A DNA stretch of 64,000 nucleotides from Streptomyces hygroscopicus subsp. hygroscopicus (lineage in GTDB: Bacteria > Actinomycetota > Actinomycetes > Streptomycetales > Streptomycetaceae): contig NZ_BSSM01000008.1 in NCBI RefSeq assembly GCF_030269125.1, forward strand, positions 124,001 through 188,000, given 5' to 3'. The stretch's first letter is position 1. Every line of letters starts with the position of its first letter. Under the pieces are notes generated by a model. It worked only from the letters and a program-made list of their open reading frames with translations. It was not told the DNA's origin and did no database searches. Positions 16,836-25,918 of this stretch are shown here, one piece after another. The position numbers and the translations under genes were made by a program.

Positions 16836-19424
16836 ATGGTGGAGCAGTCTTCCGAGATCGATATAAGCGGGCCGGACGCACCCGCCCTCCCCGTGAGCGG
16901 CGCCGGCCCGGACAGGACAGAGACCGAAAGCAGACTCGCGGACGCGCTCGCCGAGGTCGTGGGCACCGAACAGGTCGCGGTGGACAGCCACTTCTTCACC
17001 GACCTCGGCGCCAACTCCCTGCTCATGGCCCAGTTCTGCGCACGGGTACGCAAGCGGCCCGACCTGCCGTCCCCGTCCATGCGGGACATCTACCGGTATC
17101 CCACCGTCCGGGACCTGGCCGCGGCCCTCGCACCGGCCACCCCCGCGCCGGCCGACGCCACGGCCGCTCCGGCGGCAGCGGCACCCGTCCCGCCTCCCGC
17201 GCCACCGCAGCACACCAGCCGGCTGACCCACTTCCTGTGCGGAACCTTCCAGTTGGTGGTCTTCCTCGGCTACTCGCTCGTCTCCGGCCTGGCCGCCGGC
17301 ACCGGTTACGAGTGGGTCGCCGACGGCAGGGGCGTCGCCGACATCTACGTACGGTCGCTGCTCTTCGGCGGCGGCGGCTTCCTCGCCCTGTGCGTCTTCC
17401 CGATCCTGGCGAAGTGGGTGCTGGTCGGCCGCTGGAAACAGACCGAGTTCCCCGTCTGGGGCCCCGCGTACATGCGCTTCTGGCTCGTCAAGGTACTGCT
17501 GCACGCGAACCCGATGGTCCTCCTCGCCGGCACCCCGCTGTACGTGCTGTATCTGCGGGCCCTGGGCGCGCGGATCGGCAAAGGGGTGACGATCCTCTCC
17601 CACACCCTGCCGGTCTGCACCGACCTGGTGACCATCGGCGCCGGGACGGTGATCCGCAAGGACTCCTTCATCCTCGGCTACCGGGCGCACGCGGGACGCA
17701 TCCAGACCGGCCGGGTCACCCTGGGCGAGGGTGTGTTCGTCGGCGAGAAGACCACCCTCGACATCGACACCTCGATGGGCGACGGATCGCAGCTCGGGCA
17801 CGCCTCGGCGCTGCACCGCGGCCAGTCGGTCCCGGCCGGCGAACGCTGGCACGGCTCCCCCGCCGAACCGGCGGGTACCGACTACCTGCGCGTCGCTCCC
17901 GCCCGGTGCGGCACCCTGCGGCGCGCCTGGTACGGCCTCGGCACCCTGCTCCAACTGCTGTTCCTCTACATTCCGTTGGCCGTCGGCGGAATGTACATGC
18001 TGTTCACCCAGGTACCGGCGATCGGCAAGCGGCTCGATCCGCGGACGCAGTCGCTCGCACCGGCCGAGCTGCTCACGGACTCGCTGCTGCTCTCCCTCGC
18101 GCTGTTCCTCGGCTTCGTGGTCGTGGGCCTGGTCGTCCTGTACACGCTGCCGCGGCTGCTGGGGATGGTCGTCCGGCCCGACCGGGTCTATCCGCTCTAC
18201 GGCCTCCACTACGCGCTGCACCGGACGACGGCCCGCATGACGAACGTGAAGTTCTACGCCTGGCTCTTCGGGGACAGCTCGTTCATCGTGCACTACCTGC
18301 GCGGACTCGGGTACGACCTGTCGCACGTCGAGCAGACCGGGTCGAACTTCGGCACCGAGATGCAGCACGAGACGCCGCTGTTGGTCTCGGTCGGCAGCGG
18401 CACCATGGTGGCCGACGGACTGTCCGTCCTCAACGCGGACTATTCGAGCACGTCGTTCCGGCTGTCGAAGGTGTCGATCGGGCCGCGCAACTTCCTGGGC
18501 AACAACATCGCCTACCCGGCGGGCGGCAGGACGGGCGAGAACTGCCTGCTCGCGACCAAGGTCATGATCCCGCTGGACGGCGAGATCAGACAGGGCGTGG
18601 GCCTGCTCGGATCGCCGTGCTTCGAGATCCCGCGCTCCGTCGACCGCGACGCCCGGTTCGACCATCTGCGCGAGGGCGACGAACTGAGCCGGCGGCTCGG
18701 CGCGAAGAACCGCTACAACCTGCGCTCGATGGCCTGGTGGCTGGGCGCCCGCTGGCTGCACGTCTTCGCGCTCACCCTGCTGGCGCTCGCCTCGGTGGAT
18801 CTGTACGGCATGGCGGGCCATGTGGTGATAGCGGCCTATCTGGCGCTGACGCTCGCCTTCTCCACCGCGTACTACATCGTGCTGGAGCGCTGCATGACCG
18901 GGTTCCGCGGGCTGCGACCACAGTTGTGCTCCATCTACGACCGGGACTTCTGGCGGATCGAGCGCCTGTGGAAGGTTCCGTCGCAGTGGCTCAACATCTT
19001 CAACGGCACCCCCTTCAAGTGCCTGGTCTGGCGGCTGATGGGCGTGCGCGTGGGCCGCAGGGTGTTCGACGACGGCTGTTACATCACCGACCGGACCCTC
19101 GCGGTCATCGGTGACGAGTGCACCCTCAACGCGGGCAGCAAGATCCAGTGCCACTCGCAGGAGGACGGCACCTTCAAATCCGACTTCATCCGGCTGGGCA
19201 CCGGCGTCACGCTGGGCGTCTCCGCCCATGTCCACTACGGCGTGACGATGGGCGAGGGCTCGGTGCTGGTCTCCGACTCCTTCCTCATGAAGGGCGAGGA
19301 AGTGCCGCCGCACGCGCGGTGGGGCGGCAATCCCGCGGTGGAGATGCCGGCGGCCGACGGAGCCGCCGTCACCCCCGCCGGGTCCGCGACTACAGCCAGC
19401 GCCCCTGCGGCGACCGTGAGTTGA
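16836..19424 (+). CDS. Carrier domain fused to Pls-type membrane synthetase terminal region
   Basis: The 862-residue protein begins with a peptidyl carrier domain (residues about 30-100) whose attachment serine is Ser61 in DLGANSLLMAQF. A proline/alanine linker (100-128) follows, then a long region that matches the NRPS terminal domain of unknown function (TIGR02353) known from epsilon-poly-L-lysine synthetase. It has about six membrane segments in three pairs (near 135-205, 365-445, 645-700) and soluble parts with hexapeptide-repeat character (VTIGAGTVIRKDSFILG near 265; NAGSKIQCHSQEDGTF near 765). In Pls these tandem soluble domains join amino acids without a standard condensation domain. 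Here no adenylation domain is present, so loading must come from another protein, presumably the next gene. ATG at 16836 has GAGGAG five bases upstream; the earlier ATG at 16797 does not. The next gene starts 13 bases after. Confidence 0.85.
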   Translation: MVEQSSEIDISGPDAPALPVSGAGPDRTETESRLADALAEVVGTEQVAVDSHFFTDLGANSLLMAQFCARVRKRPDLPSPSMRDIYRYPTVRDLAAALAPATPAPADATAAPAAAAPVPPPAPPQHTSRLTHFLCGTFQLVVFLGYSLVSGLAAGTGYEWVADGRGVADIYVRSLLFGGGGFLALCVFPILAKWVLVGRWKQTEFPVWGPAYMRFWLVKVLLHANPMVLLAGTPLYVLYLRALGARIGKGVTILSHTLPVCTDLVTIGAGTVIRKDSFILGYRAHAGRIQTGRVTLGEGVFVGEKTTLDIDTSMGDGSQLGHASALHRGQSVPAGERWHGSPAEPAGTDYLRVAPARCGTLRRAWYGLGTLLQLLFLYIPLAVGGMYMLFTQVPAIGKRLDPRTQSLAPAELLTDSLLLSLALFLGFVVVGLVVLYTLPRLLGMVVRPDRVYPLYGLHYALHRTTARMTNVKFYAWLFGDSSFIVHYLRGLGYDLSHVEQTGSNFGTEMQHETPLLVSVGSGTMVADGLSVLNADYSSTSFRLSKVSIGPRNFLGNNIAYPAGGRTGENCLLATKVMIPLDGEIRQGVGLLGSPCFEIPRSVDRDARFDHLREGDELSRRLGAKNRYNLRSMAWWLGARWLHVFALTLLALASVDLYGMAGHVVIAAYLALTLAFSTAYYIVLERCMTGFRGLRPQLCSIYDRDFWRIERLWKVPSQWLNIFNGTPFKCLVWRLMGVRVGRRVFDDGCYITDRTLAVIGDECTLNAGSKIQCHSQEDGTFKSDFIRLGTGVTLGVSAHVHYGVTMGEGSVLVSDSFLMKGEEVPPHARWGGNPAVEMPAADGAAVTPAGSATTASAPAATVS

Positions 19425-19437
19425 GGAAGGCCATTCG

Positions 19438-22400
19438 ATGGGAACGCGCGTGGAAGCGGACCGGGAGTTCTGGCAGCGGGTGCTGACCGCCGGCGGTGTC
19501 ACCTCGGTGCCGCGCTGGGTGCGGGAACCGGCGCCGGGGACGGCCGAGCACGAGACGCCGGTGCCGGACGAGGTGGCACGGGCGGTGCGCGAGCTGGTGT
19601 CGCACCAGGGGGTGCCGGTCAGCGCCCTGCTGCTCGCGGCGCACGCCAAGGTGCTGGCCGCGTTGTCCGGCGAGGCCGAGGTGGTCACCGGGTACACCAC
19701 CGGGGTGCGCGGCGAACCGCTGCCCTGCCGGCTGGCCGTGCGCCCGGGGTCCTGGCGGGAACTGGCGGCGGCGGCCGAGCACGCCGAGGCGGAGGTGCTG
19801 GCGCACCGGGAGTTCCCGGTGGAGAAGCTGCGCCGCGAACTCGGGCTGGCCGAGCCGCCGTACGAGGTGGTCTTCGGGCCGATCGGGGCCGACGAGAACC
19901 ACGCCGACGACGGTGTCCTTCAGGTGCGCTGGTCCGACCGGGGCGGACGGCTGCTGCTGCGCCTCGGGTACCGCAAGGACGTCCTGGACGCCGCCGCGGC
20001 GGCCCGGATCGGCGGCTACCACCTGACCGCCCTCATGCTGCTGGCCACCGACCCCGACGCCGACCACGGCGCGCGGAGCCTGCTGTCGGACGCCGAGGTG
20101 CGCGAACAGCTGGAGGGGCTGGCCGGGCCGCACCGGCCGCTGCCAAAGGCGCGGGCGCACGAGCTGTTCGAGCAGCGGGTGCGGACGCGGCCGGACGCGG
20201 TGGCGGCCGTGCGGGGCGAGCGGGAGTGGACGTACGACGAGCTGAACCGGCGGGCCAACCGGCTGGCGCGGGCACTCGTCGAGCGGGGTCTCGGGCGGGA
20301 GGACGTGGTCGCCGTCGTCATGGAGCGCGACCTGGACTGGCTGGCGGCCACGCTCGCCGTCTTCAAGGCGGGCGGCGCCTATCTGCCGATCGAGCCGCAC
20401 TTCCCGGCCGGGCGGATCGCGGCAACGTTGTCGCGTGCGGGATGCCGGCTCGTGCTGGCCGAGTCCGGCAGTACCAGAACCCTGGACGAGGCGCTGGCCT
20501 CGGTGGCGGGGGCGCGGCGGCTGCTGGTCGAGGAGGCGTACGCGGAGCCGCACGCCGAGGACGACCTCGGTGTCCGGGTGGACGCGGACCAGTTGGCGTA
20601 CATCTACTTCACCTCCGGCTCCACCGGCGAGCCGAAGGGGGCGATGTGCGAGCACGCGGGCCTGCTCAACCATCTCTTCGCCAAGATCGACGACCTGGGC
20701 ATCGGCGAGGGCTCGGTGGTGGCGCAGACGGCGCCGCAGTGCTTCGACATCTCGCTGTGGCAGCTGGTGTCCGCGCTCATGGTCGGCGGGCGGACCCTGA
20801 TCGTCGGGCAGGACGAGATCACGGACGTGGAGCGCTTCGTGGACACGCTGACCGCCGGGCGGGTCGCGGTGGCGCAGCTGGTGCCCTCCTATCTGGAGGT
20901 CGTGGTCTCGTACCTGGAGCGGCGGCCGCGTGAACTGCCCGACCTGCGCTGCGTGTCGGTGACCGGCGAGGCGCTCAAGCGCGAGCTGACGCAGCGCTGG
21001 TTCGCGATCCAGCCGGGCATCAGGCTCCTCAACGCCTACGGACTGACCGAGACTTCGGACGACACCAATCACGAGGTCCTGGACCGGGTGCCGGAGCGGG
21101 TGCTGCTGGGGCGCGCGGTGAACAACGTGCGCGTCTACGTGGTGGACGAGCGGCTGTCCCTCGTGCCGCTGGGCGCGCCCGGCCTGATCGCGTTCTCCGG
21201 CGTCTGTGTGGGCCGGGGGTACGTCAACGATCCCGAGCGGACCCGGGAGGCGTACCGCACGGACCCGTACCGGCCCGGCGAGCGGCTCTATCTCGGGGGT
21301 GACTGGGGGCGCTGGCACCCGGACGGCAAACTGGAGTTCCTGGGCCGCCGGGACAACCAGGTGAAGATCCGCGGCTTCCGCATCGAGATCGGCGAGATCG
21401 AGAACGCGCTGCTGCGGGTGGCCGGGGTGCGGGACGCGGCGGTGGTGGTCACCGAGCGCGGCGGCGGAAGCAGGCATCTGATCGCCTTCTGCTCGGGTCC
21501 GGCCCGGCCGGTGGAGGAGTTGCGCGAGGCTCTCGGCGCGGTGCTGCCCGCCTATATGGTGCCCTCGGCCTTCCACTGGCAGGACGCGCTGCCGCTGACC
21601 GCCAACGGCAAGATCGACCGCAAGGCGCTGACCGCGCTGGCGGCGCAGGCCGCGCCGGTCGCGGAGGGGACCGCGGCGGCGGACGTCCCGCTCGGCCCGG
21701 CCGAACGGCGGCTCGCCGCGGCCTGGGCCGAGGTGCTGGGCGTGCCCGTCGAGCAGGTCCGCCGGTCGGACCACTTCTTCGACTCCGGCGGCACCTCGCT
21801 GACCGCGGTCAAGCTCAGCATCGCGCTGGAGCGCGCGGTGTCCCTCAAGGACATCACCCGGCACCCCGTCCTCGCCGACCTGGCCGCGCTGCTGGACGGC
21901 GCGAGCAGGCAGCACGGCGAGCTGCTGCAGCCGCTCGCGGAGGGGGGCGGCGGGGCCGAGGGCGCGCTGGTGTGCTTCCCCTACGCGGGCGGCAACGCGG
22001 TCAACTTCCAGCCGATGGCGAGTGTGTTGGCCGACAGCGGGCTGACCGTTCTCGCGGTGGACCTGCCGGGCCACGACCTCGCCGCACACCAGGAACCCTT
22101 CGTCTCGATCGCACAGGTGGCCGAGCAGGTAGCGGCGGAGATCGTCGCGCGCGGACTGGGCCGGGTGATGCTGTGGGGACACTCCTCGGGCGCCGCGCCC
22201 GCGATCGAGACCGCGCGGCGGCTGACCGAGCGGGGCGTGCGGGTCAGCCGGGTGTTCATCGGCGCCCAGCTCCTCGGCAGCGCCGAGGAGCGCGGCGCCG
22301 CCGCCGCCGAGCTGACCGGACTCGGCGACGCCGAGATCGCGGCGCGGCTCACCGCGGACAGCGGCTACACCGAGCTCGCCGAGCTGAACGAGGCGCACGC

Positions 22401-22689
22401 CGAGCACATCGGCGCCGCCTACCGGCACGACTGCGTGGCCGCGCACCGCTACTTCCGTACGGCCCTGCAGAACTCGTCGCCGCCCAGGCTGTCGGCGCCG
22501 CTGACGGTGGTCGTCGCGGCCGACGACCCGCACACCGCCGGCTCCGCCGAGCGCCACCGGGACTGGCTGCTGCTGGCCGACCGGGTGGAGCTGCACGAAC
22601 TCGCCGACGGGGGGCACTACTTCCCGCGCACCCGGCCGGCCGATGCGGCGCGGGCCGTGCTGGCCGCCGTACCCCTGGCCATGTCCTGA
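19438..22689 (+). CDS. NRPS: half-condensation, adenylation, carrier, thioesterase
   Basis: The 1083-residue synthetase activates one amino acid. Residues 1-225 look like only the C-terminal half of a condensation domain (DREFWQRVL start, VVTGYTTGVRG core) with no HHxxxDG motif, so classical condensation is not expected. The adenylation domain (about 240-740) has A3 YFTSGSTGEPKG near 390, the substrate-pocket segment CFDISLWQL near 437, NAYGLTETS near 535, and the terminal lysine motif NGKIDRK near 720. The carrier serine is Ser787 (DSGGTSL). The C-terminal alpha/beta-hydrolase domain has GHSSG with Ser916 as nucleophile and resembles type II thioesterases. The pocket aspartate (FD) fits an alpha-amino acid. 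With Dap biosynthesis genes downstream, Dap or a hydroxylated form is the likely substrate. ATG at 19438 has GAGGAAGG upstream. Confidence 0.93.
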   Translation: MGTRVEADREFWQRVLTAGGVTSVPRWVREPAPGTAEHETPVPDEVARAVRELVSHQGVPVSALLLAAHAKVLAALSGEAEVVTGYTTGVRGEPLPCRLAVRPGSWRELAAAAEHAEAEVLAHREFPVEKLRRELGLAEPPYEVVFGPIGADENHADDGVLQVRWSDRGGRLLLRLGYRKDVLDAAAAARIGGYHLTALMLLATDPDADHGARSLLSDAEVREQLEGLAGPHRPLPKARAHELFEQRVRTRPDAVAAVRGEREWTYDELNRRANRLARALVERGLGREDVVAVVMERDLDWLAATLAVFKAGGAYLPIEPHFPAGRIAATLSRAGCRLVLAESGSTRTLDEALASVAGARRLLVEEAYAEPHAEDDLGVRVDADQLAYIYFTSGSTGEPKGAMCEHAGLLNHLFAKIDDLGIGEGSVVAQTAPQCFDISLWQLVSALMVGGRTLIVGQDEITDVERFVDTLTAGRVAVAQLVPSYLEVVVSYLERRPRELPDLRCVSVTGEALKRELTQRWFAIQPGIRLLNAYGLTETSDDTNHEVLDRVPERVLLGRAVNNVRVYVVDERLSLVPLGAPGLIAFSGVCVGRGYVNDPERTREAYRTDPYRPGERLYLGGDWGRWHPDGKLEFLGRRDNQVKIRGFRIEIGEIENALLRVAGVRDAAVVVTERGGGSRHLIAFCSGPARPVEELREALGAVLPAYMVPSAFHWQDALPLTANGKIDRKALTALAAQAAPVAEGTAAADVPLGPAERRLAAAWAEVLGVPVEQVRRSDHFFDSGGTSLTAVKLSIALERAVSLKDITRHPVLADLAALLDGASRQHGELLQPLAEGGGGAEGALVCFPYAGGNAVNFQPMASVLADSGLTVLAVDLPGHDLAAHQEPFVSIAQVAEQVAAEIVARGLGRVMLWGHSSGAAPAIETARRLTERGVRVSRVFIGAQLLGSAEERGAAAAELTGLGDAEIAARLTADSGYTELAELNEAHAEHIGAAYRHDCVAAHRYFRTALQNSSPPRLSAPLTVVVAADDPHTAGSAERHRDWLLLADRVELHELADGGHYFPRTRPADAARAVLAAVPLAMS

Positions 22690-22731
22690 GCCGCGCGGAC
22701 CCTCCAGACGGGCTACCGAAAGGAAACAGAG

Positions 22732-23736
22732 ATGCCGTTCTCATCACTGGCAGCGCCGCTCGAGGTGGAGCTGCGGCCGCACAGACCGGCGCTGCTGCGC
22801 GTCGACTCACCGGGCGACGCGCCGAGTTGGGCGGGCGAGCACCGCGAGGCGCTGCGCGCCCTGGTGACCGAGCACGGGGCGCTGCTCGTCCGCGGTCTGG
22901 GACTGCGGGACGCGGACCGGGTCGGCGCCGTCTTCGCCCGGATCGCCGGTGGACTCATGACGGAGCGGGAGGCGTTCGCGCCGCGCGAGGCCCGCGGGCC
23001 CGGGGTGTACACGTCCACGCCGTGGCCGGCCAACCAGCCGATGTGCATGCACCACGAGTTGAGCTACACGCTGGACGTGCCCTCGCTGATGCTGTTCGCG
23101 TGCCTGACCGCGCCCGCGGAGGGCGGGGCCACGGCGGTGGCCGACGCCGGGGAGGTGCTGGACGCGCTGCCCGCCTCGCTGACCGAGCGGTTCGAGCGCG
23201 AGGGCTGGACGCTGACCCGCAGTTACAACGACGAGATCGGGGCCTCGCTGGCCGAGTCCTTCGGCACCGAGGACCGCGGGGAGATCGAGCGCTACTGCCG
23301 GGCGCACGCCATCGAGTGCACGTGGCGCGCCGACGGCTCCCTGTACACCGAGCAGCGGCGCAGCGCGGTCGTGCGCCACCCGGTCACGGGCCGGCGCGGC
23401 TGGTTCAACCAGATCGCGTTCCTCAACGAGTGGACGCTGTCCCCGGAGGTGCGCGAGTACCTGGTGGACATGTACGGCGAGGACGGGCTGCCCTTCAACA
23501 CCCGTTACGGAGACGGGACTCCGATCGCCGAGGAGGTGATCGAGCAGCTCAACGCCACCTATGAGGCACACACCCGGCGCGAGCCCTGGCAGGCCGGGGA
23601 CCTGCTGCTCGTGGACAACATCGGTACCGCGCACAGCCGGGAGCCGTTCACCGGCGACCGCGAGGTGCTGGTGGGCATGGCGGAGCCGCACCGGCTCGCC
23701 GACGGCCGCCCGACCCCGGAGGCGAGCGAGCGATGA
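22732..23736 (+). CDS. TauD/SyrP-like Fe(II)/2-oxoglutarate dioxygenase
   Basis: The 334-residue protein belongs to the TauD/TfdA superfamily and should hydroxylate an unactivated carbon using O2 and 2-oxoglutarate. The iron ligands are His107 and Glu109 (motif HHE within CMHHELSY) and His301 (IGTAHSREPF). Glu in place of the usual Asp is the pattern of SyrP- and VioC-like amino acid beta-hydroxylases. ATG at 22732 has AAAGGAAA upstream. Its last four bases overlap the next gene (ATGA), so it is co-translated with the SbnB-like enzyme. The likely substrate is free or carrier-bound diaminopropionate or another residue of the peptide; SyrP relatives act on carrier-bound aspartate. The co-substrate 2-oxoglutarate is released by the SbnB reaction next door. 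Confidence 0.9.
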   Translation: MPFSSLAAPLEVELRPHRPALLRVDSPGDAPSWAGEHREALRALVTEHGALLVRGLGLRDADRVGAVFARIAGGLMTEREAFAPREARGPGVYTSTPWPANQPMCMHHELSYTLDVPSLMLFACLTAPAEGGATAVADAGEVLDALPASLTERFEREGWTLTRSYNDEIGASLAESFGTEDRGEIERYCRAHAIECTWRADGSLYTEQRRSAVVRHPVTGRRGWFNQIAFLNEWTLSPEVREYLVDMYGEDGLPFNTRYGDGTPIAEEVIEQLNATYEAHTRREPWQAGDLLLVDNIGTAHSREPFTGDREVLVGMAEPHRLADGRPTPEASER

Positions 23737-24803
23737 CCGACCTGCTGACGACAGCGGCCGAACGGGCCGCGGGCACCCCCTCGGCGCCGACCTTCTCGGT
23801 GATCTCCGGGGAGCAGGTGCAGCGGGCGCTGGCCGGGCGCGAGAAGGAACTGGTGGCGCTGGTGGAGGCCACCTACCGGCTGCACGGTGCCGGGGAGTCG
23901 GTGAACCCGCCCTCGTACTTCCTGCGTTTCCCGGACCGTCCTTCCTCGCGGATCATCGCGCTGCCGGCCTCCATCGGCGGTTCGGTGCACGTGGACGGCC
24001 TGAAGTGGATCTCCAGCTTCCCGGACAACGTGCGCTCGGGGCTGCCGCGGGCCTCCGCGGTGCTGATCCTCAACGACCCGGAGACCGGCTACCCCTTCGC
24101 CTGTCTGGAAAGCTCCATCATCAGCGCCACCCGCACCGCGGCGTCCGCGGCGCTCGCGGCCGACTGGCTCAGCCGCGGCCGGCCCTCCCGGCCCGCGCGG
24201 GTCGGGTTCTTCGGCACGGGGCTGATCGCCCGGTACATCCACACCTTCCTGGCCGGCACCGGCTGGGAGTTCGACGCGATCGGCGTGCACGACGTGTCCG
24301 CCGACAGCGCCGAGGGGTTCCGGGGCTATCTGGGCCAGAGCGGTGCGGGCGGGCGGGTCACCGTGCACGAGAGTGCCGAGGACCTGGTCCGCGCCAGCGA
24401 TCTCGTGGTCTTCGCGACCGTCGCCGGCACTCCGCACGTCACCGATCCGGCCTGGTTCGACCACAACCCCGTGGTCCTGCACGTGTCCTTGCGGGACCTG
24501 GCCCCGGAAGTCCTCCTGGACGCCGCGAACTTCGTCGACGACGTGGAGCACTGCCTGAAGGCCGACACCTCGCCGCATCTGGTCGAACAGCTCACCGGCG
24601 AGCGCGAGTTCCTGAACGGCACGCTCAACGACGTGCTGTGCGGGCAGGCAGTGCCGCCGGCCGACCGGCCGGTGATCTTCTCGCCCTTCGGACTCGGTGT
24701 CCTCGATCTCGCCGTCGGCAAGTACGTCTACGACGAGGTATCCCGGGCGGGCAGCCTCCGCCTCATCGACGACTTCTTCCACGACCTGCGCCGGTACGGC
24801 TGA
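23733..24803 (+). CDS. SbnB-like N-(2-amino-2-carboxyethyl)-L-glutamate dehydrogenase
   Basis: The 356-residue enzyme is in the ornithine cyclodeaminase/mu-crystallin family. SbnB-type members oxidise N-(2-amino-2-carboxyethyl)-L-glutamate with NAD to give L-2,3-diaminopropionate and 2-oxoglutarate. The NAD-binding motif GFFGTGLIARYI is near residue 157, with SSIISATRTAASAALAADWL just before it; the segment HVDGLKWISSFPDN near 90 is typical for this branch and not for true ornithine cyclodeaminases. Pairing with an SbnA-like synthase two genes on makes the Dap assignment strong. It overlaps the dioxygenase gene by four bases and is followed by a 34-base gap. Confidence 0.92.
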   Translation: MTDLLTTAAERAAGTPSAPTFSVISGEQVQRALAGREKELVALVEATYRLHGAGESVNPPSYFLRFPDRPSSRIIALPASIGGSVHVDGLKWISSFPDNVRSGLPRASAVLILNDPETGYPFACLESSIISATRTAASAALAADWLSRGRPSRPARVGFFGTGLIARYIHTFLAGTGWEFDAIGVHDVSADSAEGFRGYLGQSGAGGRVTVHESAEDLVRASDLVVFATVAGTPHVTDPAWFDHNPVVLHVSLRDLAPEVLLDAANFVDDVEHCLKADTSPHLVEQLTGEREFLNGTLNDVLCGQAVPPADRPVIFSPFGLGVLDLAVGKYVYDEVSRAGSLRLIDDFFHDLRRYG

Positions 24804-24837
24804 GGCCCGTCCTCGGCCCGGCACCAGGAGGTCCGCC

Positions 24838-25863
24838 GTGCCTGTCATTTCCGCTCCCTACGCCTTCAACGAGGGCCACCTCTTCGTCGACCTGGAGTCG
24901 ATCTGCGGACAACCCCTCCATCTGAAGTGCGAGGGCTTCAACTTCGCCGGCTCCATCAAGCTGAAGGCCGCGAACGAGATGGTGGAGAGCGCCGAGCGGG
25001 ACGGACTCCTGACGCCGGAGTCCATCCTCGTCGAGTCCTCCTCCGGGAACCTCGGCGTGGCGCTCAGCATGATCGCCGCCAGCAAGGGCTACCAGTTCCT
25101 GTGTGTGACGGACTCCCGTTGCAACCTGTCCACCAGACTGCTGATGGAGGCGCTCGGCAGCGAGGTGCACGTCATCGCCGACCAGGACTCCAACGGCGGC
25201 TTCCTGGGCACGCGGATCGAGTACGTGCGCCAGCTGTGCGCCTCCGACGACCGGTACATCTGGCTGAGCCAGTACACCAACGCGGGCAACTGGCGGGCGC
25301 ACTACCGCACCACGGCCCCGGAGATCGCCCAGCAGTTCCCGCACCTGGACGTGGTGTTCATCGGGGCCGGCACCACCGGCACCCTGATGGGCTGCGCCCG
25401 CTGGTTCCGGCAGTGGCACCGGTCGGTGCGGATCGTCGCCGTGGACAGCGTGGGCTCGGTGGCCTTCGGCGGCGAGCCGGGCCGCCGGATGATCCCGGGC
25501 CTGGGCATGAGCATGCGCCCGCCACTGCTGGACGAGTCCATCGTGGACGAGGTGATCCGGGTGGAGGAGGCGGACACCATCCGCATGTGCCACCGCATGG
25601 CCCGCCGGGGTTTCCTGTTCGGCGGCTCCACCGGGACGGTCGTCAGCGGGGCCACCGACTGGCTGGCCCGGCATGACGCCCGCGGACTGTCCGCCGTCGC
25701 CATCGCGCCCGACATGGGCGAGCGCTATCTCGACACCGTCTACCAGACCAACTGGCTCCAGGACCTGTACGGCGATCACGTCCTGGAGGACGGGGGGCTG
25801 GACGCCGTGGCGGAGGAGGTCGAGTCCGCGACCCGGACGTCGGAGCGCCGGCGCAGATCGTAG
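24838..25863 (+). CDS. SbnA-like N-(2-amino-2-carboxyethyl)-L-glutamate synthase
   Basis: The 341-residue PLP enzyme is a cysteine-synthase-fold protein. SbnA uses O-phospho-L-serine and L-glutamate to form N-(2-amino-2-carboxyethyl)-L-glutamate, the substrate of SbnB. The PLP lysine is Lys41 in NFAGSIKLKAA; ESSSGNLGVALSMIA near residue 72 binds the substrate carboxylate; GAGTTGTLMG near 178 binds the phosphate of PLP. GTG at 24838 has AGGAGG six bases upstream. It is the last gene of the five-gene unit and is followed by a strong hairpin. Cysteine synthase activity proper is less likely given the neighbour. Confidence 0.92.
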   Translation: MPVISAPYAFNEGHLFVDLESICGQPLHLKCEGFNFAGSIKLKAANEMVESAERDGLLTPESILVESSSGNLGVALSMIAASKGYQFLCVTDSRCNLSTRLLMEALGSEVHVIADQDSNGGFLGTRIEYVRQLCASDDRYIWLSQYTNAGNWRAHYRTTAPEIAQQFPHLDVVFIGAGTTGTLMGCARWFRQWHRSVRIVAVDSVGSVAFGGEPGRRMIPGLGMSMRPPLLDESIVDEVIRVEEADTIRMCHRMARRGFLFGGSTGTVVSGATDWLARHDARGLSAVAIAPDMGERYLDTVYQTNWLQDLYGDHVLEDGGLDAVAEEVESATRTSERRRRS

Positions 25864-25877
25864 CGCCACGCTCCCGG

Positions 25878-25918
25878 AAGGGGCGCCTGTCCCGGGCCGT
25901 TGCCCGGGGGGCGCCCTT
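25878..25918 (+). terminator. Terminator of the diaminopropionate synthetase cluster
   Basis: A two-part stem lies 15 bases after the last stop: AAGGGGCGCC (25878-25887) pairs with GGCGCCCTT (25910-25918), and inside it CCCGGGC (25891-25897) pairs with GCCCGGG (25902-25908) around a CGTT loop. Confidence 0.8.

Noticed and set aside
19390..22617. A 1075-codon minus-strand open frame opposite the NRPS gene
   Set aside because: Shadow of the synthetase, whose domains are all recognisable on the plus strand.
23733..24803. Assignment as a true ornithine cyclodeaminase
   Set aside because: The neighbour is an SbnA-type synthase and the substrate-facing segment fits the SbnB branch, so Dap formation is the better reading.
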